A stretch of DNA of 7,065 nt from Verrucomicrobiia bacterium. GTDB taxonomy: Bacteria; Verrucomicrobiota; Verrucomicrobiia; Opitutales; Opitutaceae. The notes under the pieces are model-generated. The model made no database searches. It was not told where the DNA came from and saw nothing but the letters and a program-made list of their open reading frames with translations. The position numbers and the translations under genes were made by a program. Shown one piece after another: positions 1-6,366 of this stretch. Where the stretch lies: NCBI GenBank assembly GCA_030424825.1, contig JAUHWE010000239.1, positions 1 to 7,065 on the forward strand, written 5' to 3'. Each line of letters starts with the position of its first letter. Positions within the stretch are counted from its first letter, which is position 1.

Positions 1-1
1 G

Positions 2-445
2 GCCACCAGCCTGGAAGCCGCACGAGCGCTGAGACTCGATTCCTTTTCCGGAGGTCCCAAGCCTGTAGAGACTCCTCGTCGCTGGAAAAAGGCGACGTTT
101 TCGTTGCTGTGGCTCATTGCGTTCGGTGTTTCTGTTTTTTGGATACGGTACCGAAGTAGAGCTTGGCTGACTATCTCAGGGGTCTTGTTCGGGGCCGCGA
201 TAATTCAGGGCCTTTTACTAGGATGGGATACACTTGCCGGATTGGACAACGGCGTTTTGATTGTAGATGAAGTTTACGGGCGCAAGGGGCCGGGATACTC
301 CTATTTGTCGGCCTATGCGGACCCTCTCCACAACGGCCTTGAAATTACGCTCACCGAGGGCCGTGGGGAATGGGTGCGTGCTCGGCTCGAAGACGGGTCA
401 GAATGCTGGCTGCCGCAAGAGGCGATTGAAATCCTAGACGATTAG
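2..445 (+). CDS. C-terminal part of a membrane-anchored SH3-domain protein (BatE-like), 5' end outside window
   Basis: The frame is open from base 2 to a TAG at 443-445, giving 147 residues with no start needed inside the window, so I read it as the 3' end of a longer gene. A TTG at 104 would give a 113-residue protein but would start inside the first membrane segment. The visible part has an Ala/Leu-rich helix end (residues 3-12, SLEAARALRL), which could be the last helix of a TPR array, then a basic linker (PRRWKK), two hydrophobic segments at about 34-49 and 57-74, and a C-terminal SH3-like domain at about 84-146. The SH3 hallmarks are GRKGPGYS, LTEGRGEWVRARLEDG and CWLPQEAIEIL. TPR + two membrane helices + SH3 is the arrangement of BatE-type proteins of the aerotolerance (Bat) operon, which also occurs in these phyla. 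The SH3 call is firm. The BatE assignment is an inference, because the N-terminal part and upstream genes are missing. Confidence 0.7.
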   Translation, partial: ATSLEAARALRLDSFSGGPKPVETPRRWKKATFSLLWLIAFGVSVFWIRYRSRAWLTISGVLFGAAIIQGLLLGWDTLAGLDNGVLIVDEVYGRKGPGYSYLSAYADPLHNGLEITLTEGRGEWVRARLEDGSECWLPQEAIEILDD

Positions 446-453
446 GGGTGGCC

Positions 454-474
454 TCGCCGGATTTTACCGGGCGA
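454..474 (+). terminator. GC-rich hairpin after the SH3-domain gene, possible terminator
   Basis: Nine bases after the stop codon, TCGCCGG (454-460) pairs with CCGGGCGA (467-474) with one bulged base and a 6-nt loop, ATTTTA. Outside the stem, GGGT (446-449) could add pairs with ACCC (474-477) in an alternative fold. No clear T-run follows, so it is a weak candidate for an intrinsic terminator and could equally be a chance hairpin or a Rho-dependent end. Confidence 0.25.
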
Positions 475-521
475 CCCTGGGATGCTCTGTTTCCTCGGTA
501 CCTTACCTTCTTTACTGGACA

Positions 522-550
522 TTGAGCCCGACCGTGGCATTTTTTACATA
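522..550 (+). promoter_or_regulatory. Weak candidate sigma-70-type promoter for the DUF1549/DUF1553 gene
   Basis: TTGAGC (522-527) matches the -35 consensus at four of six positions and is followed after exactly 17 bases by TACATA (545-550), which matches the -10 consensus at three of six. Transcription would start near 557, the A of the preferred ATG, so the message would be leaderless or almost so. That would fit the lack of any Shine-Dalgarno sequence there. The matches are poor, and this is a suggestion only. Confidence 0.2.
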
Positions 551-556
551 TACCCC

Positions 557-3085
557 ATGAATCTGAAAACCGTAACGATAGAGAATGTTAGGTGGCCTGT
601 GGCCCTCTTGGCGTCTGGGTTGTGGGGAATGCCTCAAGCAGGACTCGTCTTTGCAGAGGAGTTGGAGGAAAGGGTTTCCTTCAATCACGATATCCGTCCT
701 ATCATGTCGGATACGTGTTTCCAGTGTCACGGACCGGATAAGAATGCCCGCGAAGCAGATCTGAGACTGGATTCAATCGAAGGAGCGACTCGGGACCTTG
801 GGGGCTATGCAGCGATTGTCCCAGGTGATCCGGACGAGAGCGAACTCGTTTGGAGGATTCTTACGGACGATGACTCGGAAAGAATGCCACCGGTAGAGCA
901 CCCCAGAAAACTTACGGACGGAGAAAAAGAGCTATTTCGGAAATGGGTGGAGCAGGGGGCGGAGTATGAAGCTCATTGGGCGTTCATTCCACCCGAGCGC
1001 AGTGCGCTTCCTGCGGAGCGCGATTCCAGTTGGGAGCGAAACCCCATCGATGCGTTTATTTTCTCTAAGCTGAAGCAAAAGAAGCTCACCCCTTCACCAG
1101 AAGCCGATCGGGAGTCGCTTATTCGTCGCGTGACCTTGGACTTGACGGGACTTCCACCGACCCTGGAAGAGATTGATGCGTTTTTGGAAGACCGATCACC
1201 CGATGCCTACGAGAAGGTCGTGGACCGGCTATTGGCTTCACCACGATACGGGGAACGAATGGTTTGGGAATGGCTCGATGCCGCCAGATACGCGGACAGC
1301 AATGGGTATCAGAATGATGACGAGCGCGGGATGTGGCCATGGCGGGACTGGGCAGTCGATGCGCTGAATTCAAACATGCCCTTCGACCAGTTTACAATCG
1401 AACAACTCGCGGGAGACTTGCTGCCGCAGGCGTCACAAGATCAGAAGCTGGCCACCGCCTTTTTGCGAAACCACATGATCAATGGCGAAGGGGGCCGGCT
1501 CGCCGAGGAGAACAGGATCGATTACTTGGTCGACCAAACGGATACCGTATCCACCATTTGGATGGGATTGACGATGGGGTGTGCTCGGTGCCACGACCAC
1601 AAATACGATCCGGTATCGCAGCGTGAGTACTATCAGCTCATGGCGTTTTTTGATAAGACCGAGGTTACGGGAAAGGGGCGCAATCCTCAGACCGCTCCGA
1701 TTCTGGATCTGACAACGGAGGTTCACGACCGACGTGTCGAGGAGCTTGAAGCGGCAAAGAAGATTGCGGCGGACCGGTTGGACGCAGTCGAGCGTGTCTT
1801 GTTTCCTCGGGAAGAGGGGGCGCTGGCGATTGAGTCGGAAAAGGCGAAATCGATTACAAACGGAACCATTCAAGGAATCCTCAAGCAACCGGTCATTGAA
1901 CGACGACCCGAACCGCTGACGGAAATTATCGCCGTTTACAGCGAAACGGAACCAGAGTATGTCCAGGCCACGCTAGACTATATCGACGCCTACAAGGATC
2001 TTGATGTCTACAGTAATTTGCGACCGATTGTGATGATCATGGAGGATTCCGTGGAGCGTGACACTCACATTCTGGAGAACGGCTTGTACGACCAGCCGAG
2101 GGAAAAGGTGATCACTGGTTTTCCTTCCGCCCTCAACGGAGGCGAGGAAGAGACGGGCGACTTCAATCGACTCGATCTGGCGGAGTGGCTGATGTCGGAA
2201 GCGAATCCGCTTACGGCTCGGGTAACGGTGAATCGCTATTGGCAGCAGTTTTTCGGAAGGGGAATTCTGGAGCAGGTTGAGAATTTTGGAGTGCAGAGCA
2301 AGCCGCCGGTGCATGAAGCCTTGCTCGACTGGCTGGCCGTGGAGTTTCGTGAGAATAACTGGAACGTGAAGGAGATTCACAAGCTGATCGTGACTAGCGC
2401 GACCTATCGCCAATCATCGCGGGTGTCTTCTGAATTGATAAAGCGTGACCCGCAAAATGAGCTGCTGGCACGGGGGCCTCGTTTTCGCATGCCGTCCTGG
2501 ATGATTCGGGATCAGGCCTTGGCTCTGGGTGGCTTGCTGAATGAAGATCGAGGAGGTCCCCCTGTGATGCCGTACCAGCCAGAGGGAATTTGGAAAGAGG
2601 CGTCCTTTGGGTTTATTGAGTATGAACAGGGAAGCGGCGAGGATTTGTATCGAAGGAGTTTATACACGTTTTGGAGACGCATTGTGGGGCCGCCTATCTT
2701 TTTCGATGCGACGCCGCGTCAGGTTTGCGAAGTAAAATCTAAGCGGACCAATACGCCGTTGCATGCGCTGACGACGTTGAACGATGTCACCTTTGCGGAA
2801 GCGGCCCGAGGATTGGCCGAGAGAGTGCTAACCGAATTCAAGGGTGGGGACTCCAAACGGTTGCAGACTGCATTTAGAATGACCACGGCGAGGGCTCCGA
2901 GCAAGACAGAGCAACGTACGCTGTCGACCGCCTTGGACAAATACCGTTCCTACTTCAGAAAGGACCGGGACGCCAGCGCGGGGGAATCCAAAAGAAACGA
3001 CCGCTTGGATCCGGTCGAGCATGCGGCGTGGGCTACAGTTGGCTTAATGCTTCTGAATCTGGATGAAGCAATCACCAAGGAATAG
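557..3085 (+). CDS. Exported PSCyt1-DUF1549-DUF1553 protein (Planctomycete cytochrome family)
   Basis: The ORF is open from an ATG at 482 (867 residues), but I prefer the ATG at 557 (842 residues). It gives a normal signal peptide: MNLKTVTIENVR, a hydrophobic core from about residue 13, and likely cleavage after VFA (about residue 33). The extra 25 residues from 482 would bury it. Neither start has a clear ribosome-binding site. Numbered from 557, the order is PSCyt1 at about 36-130 with a c-type haem motif CFQCH (54-58); DUF1549 (PSCyt2) at about 145-370 with the block LIRRVTLDLTGLPPT and a second CxxCH, CARCHDHKYDP (342-352); a short charged, possibly coiled-coil linker (390-415); and DUF1553 (PSD1) at about 535-755 with NPLTARVTVNRYWQQFFG and KRTNTPLHALTTLND. 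The family is exported and probably redox-active; it is common beside DUF1501 proteins and sulfatases, and its reaction is not established. The DUF1501 gene follows after 130 bases, and the two are probably co-transcribed unless the intervening palindrome stops transcription. Confidence 0.9.
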   Translation: MNLKTVTIENVRWPVALLASGLWGMPQAGLVFAEELEERVSFNHDIRPIMSDTCFQCHGPDKNAREADLRLDSIEGATRDLGGYAAIVPGDPDESELVWRILTDDDSERMPPVEHPRKLTDGEKELFRKWVEQGAEYEAHWAFIPPERSALPAERDSSWERNPIDAFIFSKLKQKKLTPSPEADRESLIRRVTLDLTGLPPTLEEIDAFLEDRSPDAYEKVVDRLLASPRYGERMVWEWLDAARYADSNGYQNDDERGMWPWRDWAVDALNSNMPFDQFTIEQLAGDLLPQASQDQKLATAFLRNHMINGEGGRLAEENRIDYLVDQTDTVSTIWMGLTMGCARCHDHKYDPVSQREYYQLMAFFDKTEVTGKGRNPQTAPILDLTTEVHDRRVEELEAAKKIAADRLDAVERVLFPREEGALAIESEKAKSITNGTIQGILKQPVIERRPEPLTEIIAVYSETEPEYVQATLDYIDAYKDLDVYSNLRPIVMIMEDSVERDTHILENGLYDQPREKVITGFPSALNGGEEETGDFNRLDLAEWLMSEANPLTARVTVNRYWQQFFGRGILEQVENFGVQSKPPVHEALLDWLAVEFRENNWNVKEIHKLIVTSATYRQSSRVSSELIKRDPQNELLARGPRFRMPSWMIRDQALALGGLLNEDRGGPPVMPYQPEGIWKEASFGFIEYEQGSGEDLYRRSLYTFWRRIVGPPIFFDATPRQVCEVKSKRTNTPLHALTTLNDVTFAEAARGLAERVLTEFKGGDSKRLQTAFRMTTARAPSKTEQRTLSTALDKYRSYFRKDRDASAGESKRNDRLDPVEHAAWATVGLMLLNLDEAITKE

Positions 3086-3136
3086 GGAGTTTGTATTTGC
3101 TAAAGATGAAACGGACAGGGACAAAATTGAATCAAA

Positions 3137-3208
3137 TAGCGGGCGATCTCCGAACGCCCCTGGATAGGTATTTTGGTTTTAAATTGGGTGCTCGGAGATC
3201 GCCCGCTA
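3137..3208. repeat. REP-like palindromic repeat, copy 1 (imperfect)
   Basis: The left arm 3137-3159 and right arm 3186-3208 are reverse complements at 21 of 23 positions, with a loop of about 26 bases. The arm core is TAGCGGGCGATCTCCGA. In RNA, one of the two mismatches would be a G-U wobble. The same arm sequence occurs perfectly paired at 4731-4799, and the loops share a GATAG(G/A)TA(T/C)T block, so both are copies of one dispersed element rather than chance hairpins. This copy lies between two co-directional genes and ends only 7 bases before the DUF1501 start codon. No transposase or RAYT gene is in the window. Possible effects are attenuation, mRNA stabilisation of the upstream gene, or reduced translation of the downstream one. 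Confidence 0.85.
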
Positions 3209-3215
3209 CCTCGAT

Positions 3216-4661
3216 ATGAATCCGTTAATCGATTCGAAAAGACAGTTTACTCGAAGAGAGTTTTTTGGAAAGACGGCCCAAGGTGTAGGGGCGGTGGCCT
3301 TGGCGAGCTTGCTGGATCCGAAAGCGCTGGCCCAGTCTCCCTCAGGTCTTCCAAACTTGCCCCATTTCGCTCCCAAGGCGAAGCGCATCATTTACTTGCT
3401 TCAGAATGGAGCGCCTTCCCATGTGGACTTGTTTGATCACAAACCCATGCTGGCGAAGCTGAGGGGGGAGCCGGTTCCGGATTCGGTGTTGGGCGGCAAG
3501 CGCTTCAGTTCCATGACCGATACCAAGGAGAAGCTGCTGCTACCCAACATAACCGAGTTCTCGCAATATGGGAAAAGCGGTATCAGTCTGGGCAGCTTTC
3601 TTCCTCATACGGCGGAGATCGTAGATGATTTGTGCTTTGTGCGGTCAATGCACACCACTTCGGTCAACCACGCTCCCGGCATCAACTATTTCCTTTCGGG
3701 AGCAGAGATTCCGGGCCGACCCAGCATGGGGGCCTGGCTCAGTTATGGGCTAGGGTCGGAGGCGGAAGACTTGCCTTCGTTCGTAGCGATGACCTCCCGT
3801 GACAAGGAAGCCTCTTGTGGCCAGATTTTCTACGATTTTTATTGGGGCTCGGGTTTTTTGCCGACCAAGTATCAAGGGGTTAAATTTCGCGGCAGCGGAA
3901 CGCCGGTACTGTATTTGGAGAATCCTGACGGAGTTAGTCGCGAGCTGCGCCGGAGCATGTTGGATGATCTAGCCAAGCTGAACGAAGAAAAGCTCAAGGA
4001 CTACGGCGATCCGGAAATCGCTACGCGAATTTCCCAGTATGAGATGGCTTACCAGATGCAGATGAGTGTTCCCGAACTCACGGACTTGTCGAGCGAATCG
4101 AAATCGACGCTCTCGATGTACGGTCCTGATGTGCGTCGACAAGGCAGCTTCGCCTACAACTGTCTCATGGCGAGACGTTTGGCGGAACGAGGAACGCGGT
4201 TCATTCAGTTGATGCATGCCGGTTGGGATCAGCACAATAATCTGACCCGACAGTTGAAGGTCCAGTGTATGGATACGGACCAGCCCAGTGCCGCCCTGAT
4301 TAAGGACCTGAAGTCACGCGGGATGCTGGATGATACCTTGGTGATTTGGGGAGGCGAGTTTGGACGAACACCTTTCCTGCAGGGGGATTTTCAAGATTAC
4401 GCCCGCTGGGGACGAGACCACCATCCCTACGGCTTTACCATCTGGATGGCCGGAGGCGGAGTGAAGCCGGGAATGGTCTACGGAGCGACCGACGAGTTTG
4501 GATTCAATGCCGTTGAGAACCCGGTGCATGTGCACGATTTTCAAGCGACGATCATGCATCTGATGGGAATCGATCACGAGCGGTTCACCTACAAGTTCCA
4601 AGGCCGGAATTATCGCTTAACCGACGTGCATGGTCACGTGGTGAAGGATATTCTGGCGTGA
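3216..4661 (+). CDS. Tat-exported DUF1501 family protein
   Basis: This is a 481-residue protein of the DUF1501 family (PF07394), related to the sulfatase/alkaline phosphatase fold. The start at 3216 is supported by an intact twin-arginine signal: TRREFFGK with the Arg pair at 13-14, a hydrophobic stretch to about 33, and an ALA cleavage site at 37-39. Family blocks are NGAPSHVDLFDHKP (64-77), NHAPGINYFLSG (151-162), GWDQHNN (336-342), WGGEFGRTP (378-386), GRDHHPYGFTIWMAGGG (399-415) and, near the end, ENPVHVHDFQATIMHLMG. Length and C-terminus (YRLTDVHGHVV) are normal for the family, and nothing looks broken. A Tat signal suggests folding, possibly with metal binding, before export. The upstream DUF1549/DUF1553 gene is its usual partner; the joint substrate is unknown, although polysaccharide or sulfate-ester metabolism is often proposed. 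No Shine-Dalgarno sequence is present, because the space upstream of the ATG is filled by a palindromic repeat. Confidence 0.92.
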   Translation: MNPLIDSKRQFTRREFFGKTAQGVGAVALASLLDPKALAQSPSGLPNLPHFAPKAKRIIYLLQNGAPSHVDLFDHKPMLAKLRGEPVPDSVLGGKRFSSMTDTKEKLLLPNITEFSQYGKSGISLGSFLPHTAEIVDDLCFVRSMHTTSVNHAPGINYFLSGAEIPGRPSMGAWLSYGLGSEAEDLPSFVAMTSRDKEASCGQIFYDFYWGSGFLPTKYQGVKFRGSGTPVLYLENPDGVSRELRRSMLDDLAKLNEEKLKDYGDPEIATRISQYEMAYQMQMSVPELTDLSSESKSTLSMYGPDVRRQGSFAYNCLMARRLAERGTRFIQLMHAGWDQHNNLTRQLKVQCMDTDQPSAALIKDLKSRGMLDDTLVIWGGEFGRTPFLQGDFQDYARWGRDHHPYGFTIWMAGGGVKPGMVYGATDEFGFNAVENPVHVHDFQATIMHLMGIDHERFTYKFQGRNYRLTDVHGHVVKDILA

Positions 4662-4730
4662 GTGTGATCGGAGAATCGTGAAATGTTTCCCTATCGTAGG
4701 GCCAGCGCTTGCGCTGTGCCGCGTTGGTTT

Positions 4731-4799
4731 GGTAGCGGGCGATCTCCGAGCGCCCACCCGATAGATACTGCAATGGGCGCTCGGAGATCGCCCGCTACC
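4731..4799. repeat. REP-like palindromic repeat, copy 2 (perfect 26-bp arms)
   Basis: The left arm 4731-4756 and right arm 4774-4799 are perfect reverse complements over 26 bases, with a 17-base loop containing GATAGATACT. The arm begins GGTAGCGGGCGATCTCCGAG and is the same sequence as the arms at 3137-3208. It sits in the gap between the converging DUF1501 and P450 genes, so a transcript from either side would form a very stable hairpin. It may act as a bidirectional stop or mRNA-protecting structure. Perfect arms suggest either recent arrival or selection for pairing. Confidence 0.9.
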
Positions 4800-4802
4800 T
4801 TA

Positions 4803-4822
4803 AAATCCCTCGGGGATGTTTT
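4803..4822. terminator. Short hairpin with A and T flanks, possible bidirectional terminator
   Basis: ATCCC (4805-4809) pairs with GGGAT (4813-4817) around a TCG loop, preceded by AAA and followed by GTTTTAT. A-run, GC stem and T-run in that order can serve converging genes in both directions. The stem is only 5 bp, so on its own it would be weak. A further 5-bp inverted repeat, CACAA-CC-TTGTG, follows at 4832-4843. Confidence 0.3.
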
Positions 4823-4892
4823 ATGTTGAGGCACAACCTTGTGGATACGCCTTACGTGGCACGACGCAAGCGCCGGCCCTATGGTGAAAGGG

Positions 4893-6056
4893 CTAATCGG
4901 TATCTGCCCGCGCCCCGAGTTTCACGACTAACGACTGATAGCCGACTTGGCGTTGGTACTTCGCTTCGCGTTCGATGTTCTCCTGGAAGTCGATGAGCTC
5001 TATCGTGCCAAGGTGCTGAGAGAGCTTTTTGAGAAGGGATCGAATTATGAGGCGGGCATGGGGCGCACCGAGGCACATGTGGGCACCGGCTCCGTAGGCG
5101 ATGTGAGGATTGGGTCTGCGGTCGAGCTGAACTTCCTCGGGGGAATCGAAAACCGACTCGTCGAAATTAGCCGAAGCCCAGCAGAGAGATATGCGCTCGT
5201 TGGCGGCCACTTTAACTCCTTTGATATCCGTATCCATGGGACACTTGCGCCCGATATGGGTGAGGGGAGTGATGACACGCACGAACTCTTCGGCCGCGGT
5301 GGGTATGAGTTTGGGGTTTTGGCGAATCGAATCCAGTTGTTGGATATGGGAGCTGAAGTAGGCGATGATACCTGCGATGGTGTTGATGACGGTGTCGCGT
5401 CCACCGGCGAAGGTAAGATTGGCGAAGCCTTCCATCTCGTCACGTGTGAGCTTGCGCCCTTGAAAGGTGGCTTGGGTAAGGGCACTGAAGAAATCTTCAC
5501 CGGGATCTTTTTCAGCCCGATCCAGCTGTTGGTGTATATAGCCATCGAGCTGAGAGCCTTTCTCACCGGTTTCTGGATCGCGAAAAACGTGGATTCCCCA
5601 ACTGATCCAGTGCTCCGCCTCGGATTGAGGAACGTTGAGAAGGATGGCCAGTGCCCGTGACTGGATGGGAAGGGCGAAGTCGCGAACGATCTCGATCGAG
5701 TCGCGTCCGATCGCATCCACGAGGGCGTCGGCGATCAGCTGCTCGACCTGTTCGATCATCTCGGGTTTCAGGGCACGACGAAAAAAAGGCTCTACGATCT
5801 TGCGGTATTCCGTATGAACTGGAGGATCGGTTTCAATGGGCAATTGGCGCACGCTCCGCACGTCTTCCTCTTGCGGAATCGGTACGTGAAAGGGATCGTC
5901 GGAACTGAAGGTCTTCCAGTCCTTCGCCGCTGCTCGTACGTCCTTGTGACGAAGAATCATAGGAATCGTCTCCCCATCAAAATCGTTGGGCAAAAACCCC
6001 TCGGATTCTCGGGCCTTTTTAAACGGGTCGTGGGGGCAGAATGCGTCAGTACTCAT
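4893..6056 (-). CDS. Cytochrome P450 monooxygenase, soluble bacterial type
   Basis: The 387-residue protein has the full P450 signature set. The C-helix region is ETDPPVHTEYRK (75-86). The oxygen-binding I-helix is FAGGRDTVIN (216-225), with the acid-Thr pair at D221-T222. The ExxR of the K-helix is E257-R260. The haem loop is YGAGAHMCLG (321-330), with Cys328 as the axial thiolate ligand. The first position of the haem loop is Tyr where Phe is usual, and Val follows the acid-Thr pair where Thr is common. The N-terminus has no membrane anchor, and the length (about 400) fits soluble class I bacterial enzymes, which use a ferredoxin and a reductase; neither is encoded nearby. Substrate and CYP family cannot be assigned. 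The ATG at 6056 is the natural start, although no Shine-Dalgarno sequence precedes it. The gene converges with DUF1501 and diverges from the small gene at 6367, so it is probably transcribed alone. Confidence 0.95.
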   Translation of the reverse strand: MSTDAFCPHDPFKKARESEGFLPNDFDGETIPMILRHKDVRAAAKDWKTFSSDDPFHVPIPQEEDVRSVRQLPIETDPPVHTEYRKIVEPFFRRALKPEMIEQVEQLIADALVDAIGRDSIEIVRDFALPIQSRALAILLNVPQSEAEHWISWGIHVFRDPETGEKGSQLDGYIHQQLDRAEKDPGEDFFSALTQATFQGRKLTRDEMEGFANLTFAGGRDTVINTIAGIIAYFSSHIQQLDSIRQNPKLIPTAAEEFVRVITPLTHIGRKCPMDTDIKGVKVAANERISLCWASANFDESVFDSPEEVQLDRRPNPHIAYGAGAHMCLGAPHARLIIRSLLKKLSQHLGTIELIDFQENIEREAKYQRQVGYQSLVVKLGARADTD

Positions 6057-6150
6057 TGGGCGACAATTGGAAAGGAATTATTGGCTAAAGGGAAGCCGCT
6101 TTCCTCGGAGCGATGGCAAATGTAGAAAACTGTGGTTCGTTTCGCTGCAG

Positions 6151-6165
6151 GTGGAAGTCTTCCAC
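6151..6165. promoter_or_regulatory. 15-bp palindrome, candidate operator upstream of the P450 gene
   Basis: GTGGAAG-T-CTTCCAC is a perfect 7-1-7 inverted repeat, 95 bases upstream of the P450 start and about 200 bases before the ACP-like gene. Its size and symmetry suit a dimeric helix-turn-helix regulator, and P450 genes are often under local regulators, but no regulator gene is in the window and I do not recognise the site. As RNA it would form only a 5-bp stem. Confidence 0.3.
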
Positions 6166-6326
6166 GCTGTCTAGGCAGTGACGATCCAAACAGGGCCGCG
6201 GGAGTTGAATTTACTCCTGACAGAAGAGTGAATATCTGCCTAGCCGAAGTTGGAGAAACCCTTTGTTGCGTAAGAAATAGCCTTGAGCCAATCGGCTATT
6301 CATCATCTACTAGGTCATCCCCCGCA

Positions 6327-6353
6327 TTGAATTAATCACTATTTTGGTACTAT
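6327..6353 (+). promoter_or_regulatory. Candidate extended -10 promoter for the ACP-like membrane protein gene
   Basis: TACTAT (6348-6353) matches the -10 consensus at four of six positions and is preceded by TGG, which fits the TGn extended -10 motif. TTGAAT (6327-6332) could be a -35 element, but the spacing is short at 15 bases; an extended -10 can tolerate this. Transcription would begin near 6360, leaving a leader of only about 7 bases before the ATG at 6367. This is motif reading only. Confidence 0.35.
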
Positions 6354-6366
6354 TGGGCAAAACGAT

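Larger units (their letters stand above)
4697..4881. repeat. Outer 28-bp imperfect inverted repeat enclosing a second palindrome
   Basis: The arms 4697-4724 and 4854-4881 are reverse complements at 24 of 28 positions, and all four differences are transitions. The shared core reads TAGGGCC(A/G)GCGCTTGCG followed by GTGCC and CGT. The left arm also contains a self-palindrome, CAGCGC-TT-GCGCTG (4703-4716). Just before it, CCCTA-TCG-TAGGG (4689-4701) forms another small hairpin that overlaps the arm. The 129 bases between the arms contain the perfect palindrome 4731-4799 and further short inverted repeats. The two repeat families are unrelated in sequence, so this is a composite structure, perhaps one element inserted into another. 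The right arm ends 11 bases from the stop codon of the P450 gene. Confidence 0.75.
6057..6366. other. Divergent intergenic region of 310 bp between the P450 and ACP-like genes
   Basis: I find no convincing gene here. The region should hold promoters for both flanking genes. Besides the palindrome and promoter candidate listed separately, it contains a 7-bp stem AATAGCC/GGCTATT (6276-6282 and 6294-6300) with an 11-base loop and no T-run after it. A 67-codon frame at 6132-6335 is open on the plus strand but lacks family resemblance and a ribosome-binding site. Composition becomes AT-richer through this stretch, from the P450 side towards the small membrane-protein genes. Confidence 0.6.

Noticed and set aside
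482..556. N-terminal extension of the DUF1549/DUF1553 protein from the ATG at 482
   Set aside because: It would place 25 extra residues ahead of a normal signal peptide beginning at the ATG at 557. I kept the shorter form, though the longer one cannot be excluded.
3173..3436. 87-codon open frame overlapping the start of the DUF1501 gene
   Set aside because: It runs out of frame across the palindrome and the Tat signal region of a well-supported gene, and its translation looks random.
3137..4799. Possible CRISPR array or transposon ends formed by the repeated palindromes
   Set aside because: There are only two copies, about 1.6 kb apart, with a normal conserved gene between them. There is no spacer pattern, no transposase, and no target-site duplication that I can see.
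4947..5660. 237-codon open frame on the plus strand opposite the P450 gene
   Set aside because: It lies fully antisense to a P450 with every signature motif intact, and its translation shows no recognisable family pattern. It is a by-product of GC-rich codon use on the other strand.
5045..5716. 223-codon open frame on the minus strand in another frame within the P450 gene
   Set aside because: Ser/Pro-rich translation without domain signals, overlapping the real P450 frame throughout.
6132..6335. 67-codon open frame in the divergent intergenic region
   Set aside because: No ribosome-binding site, no homology I recognise, and it covers the likely promoter region and the 15-bp palindrome. It could be a relic, but nothing supports that.
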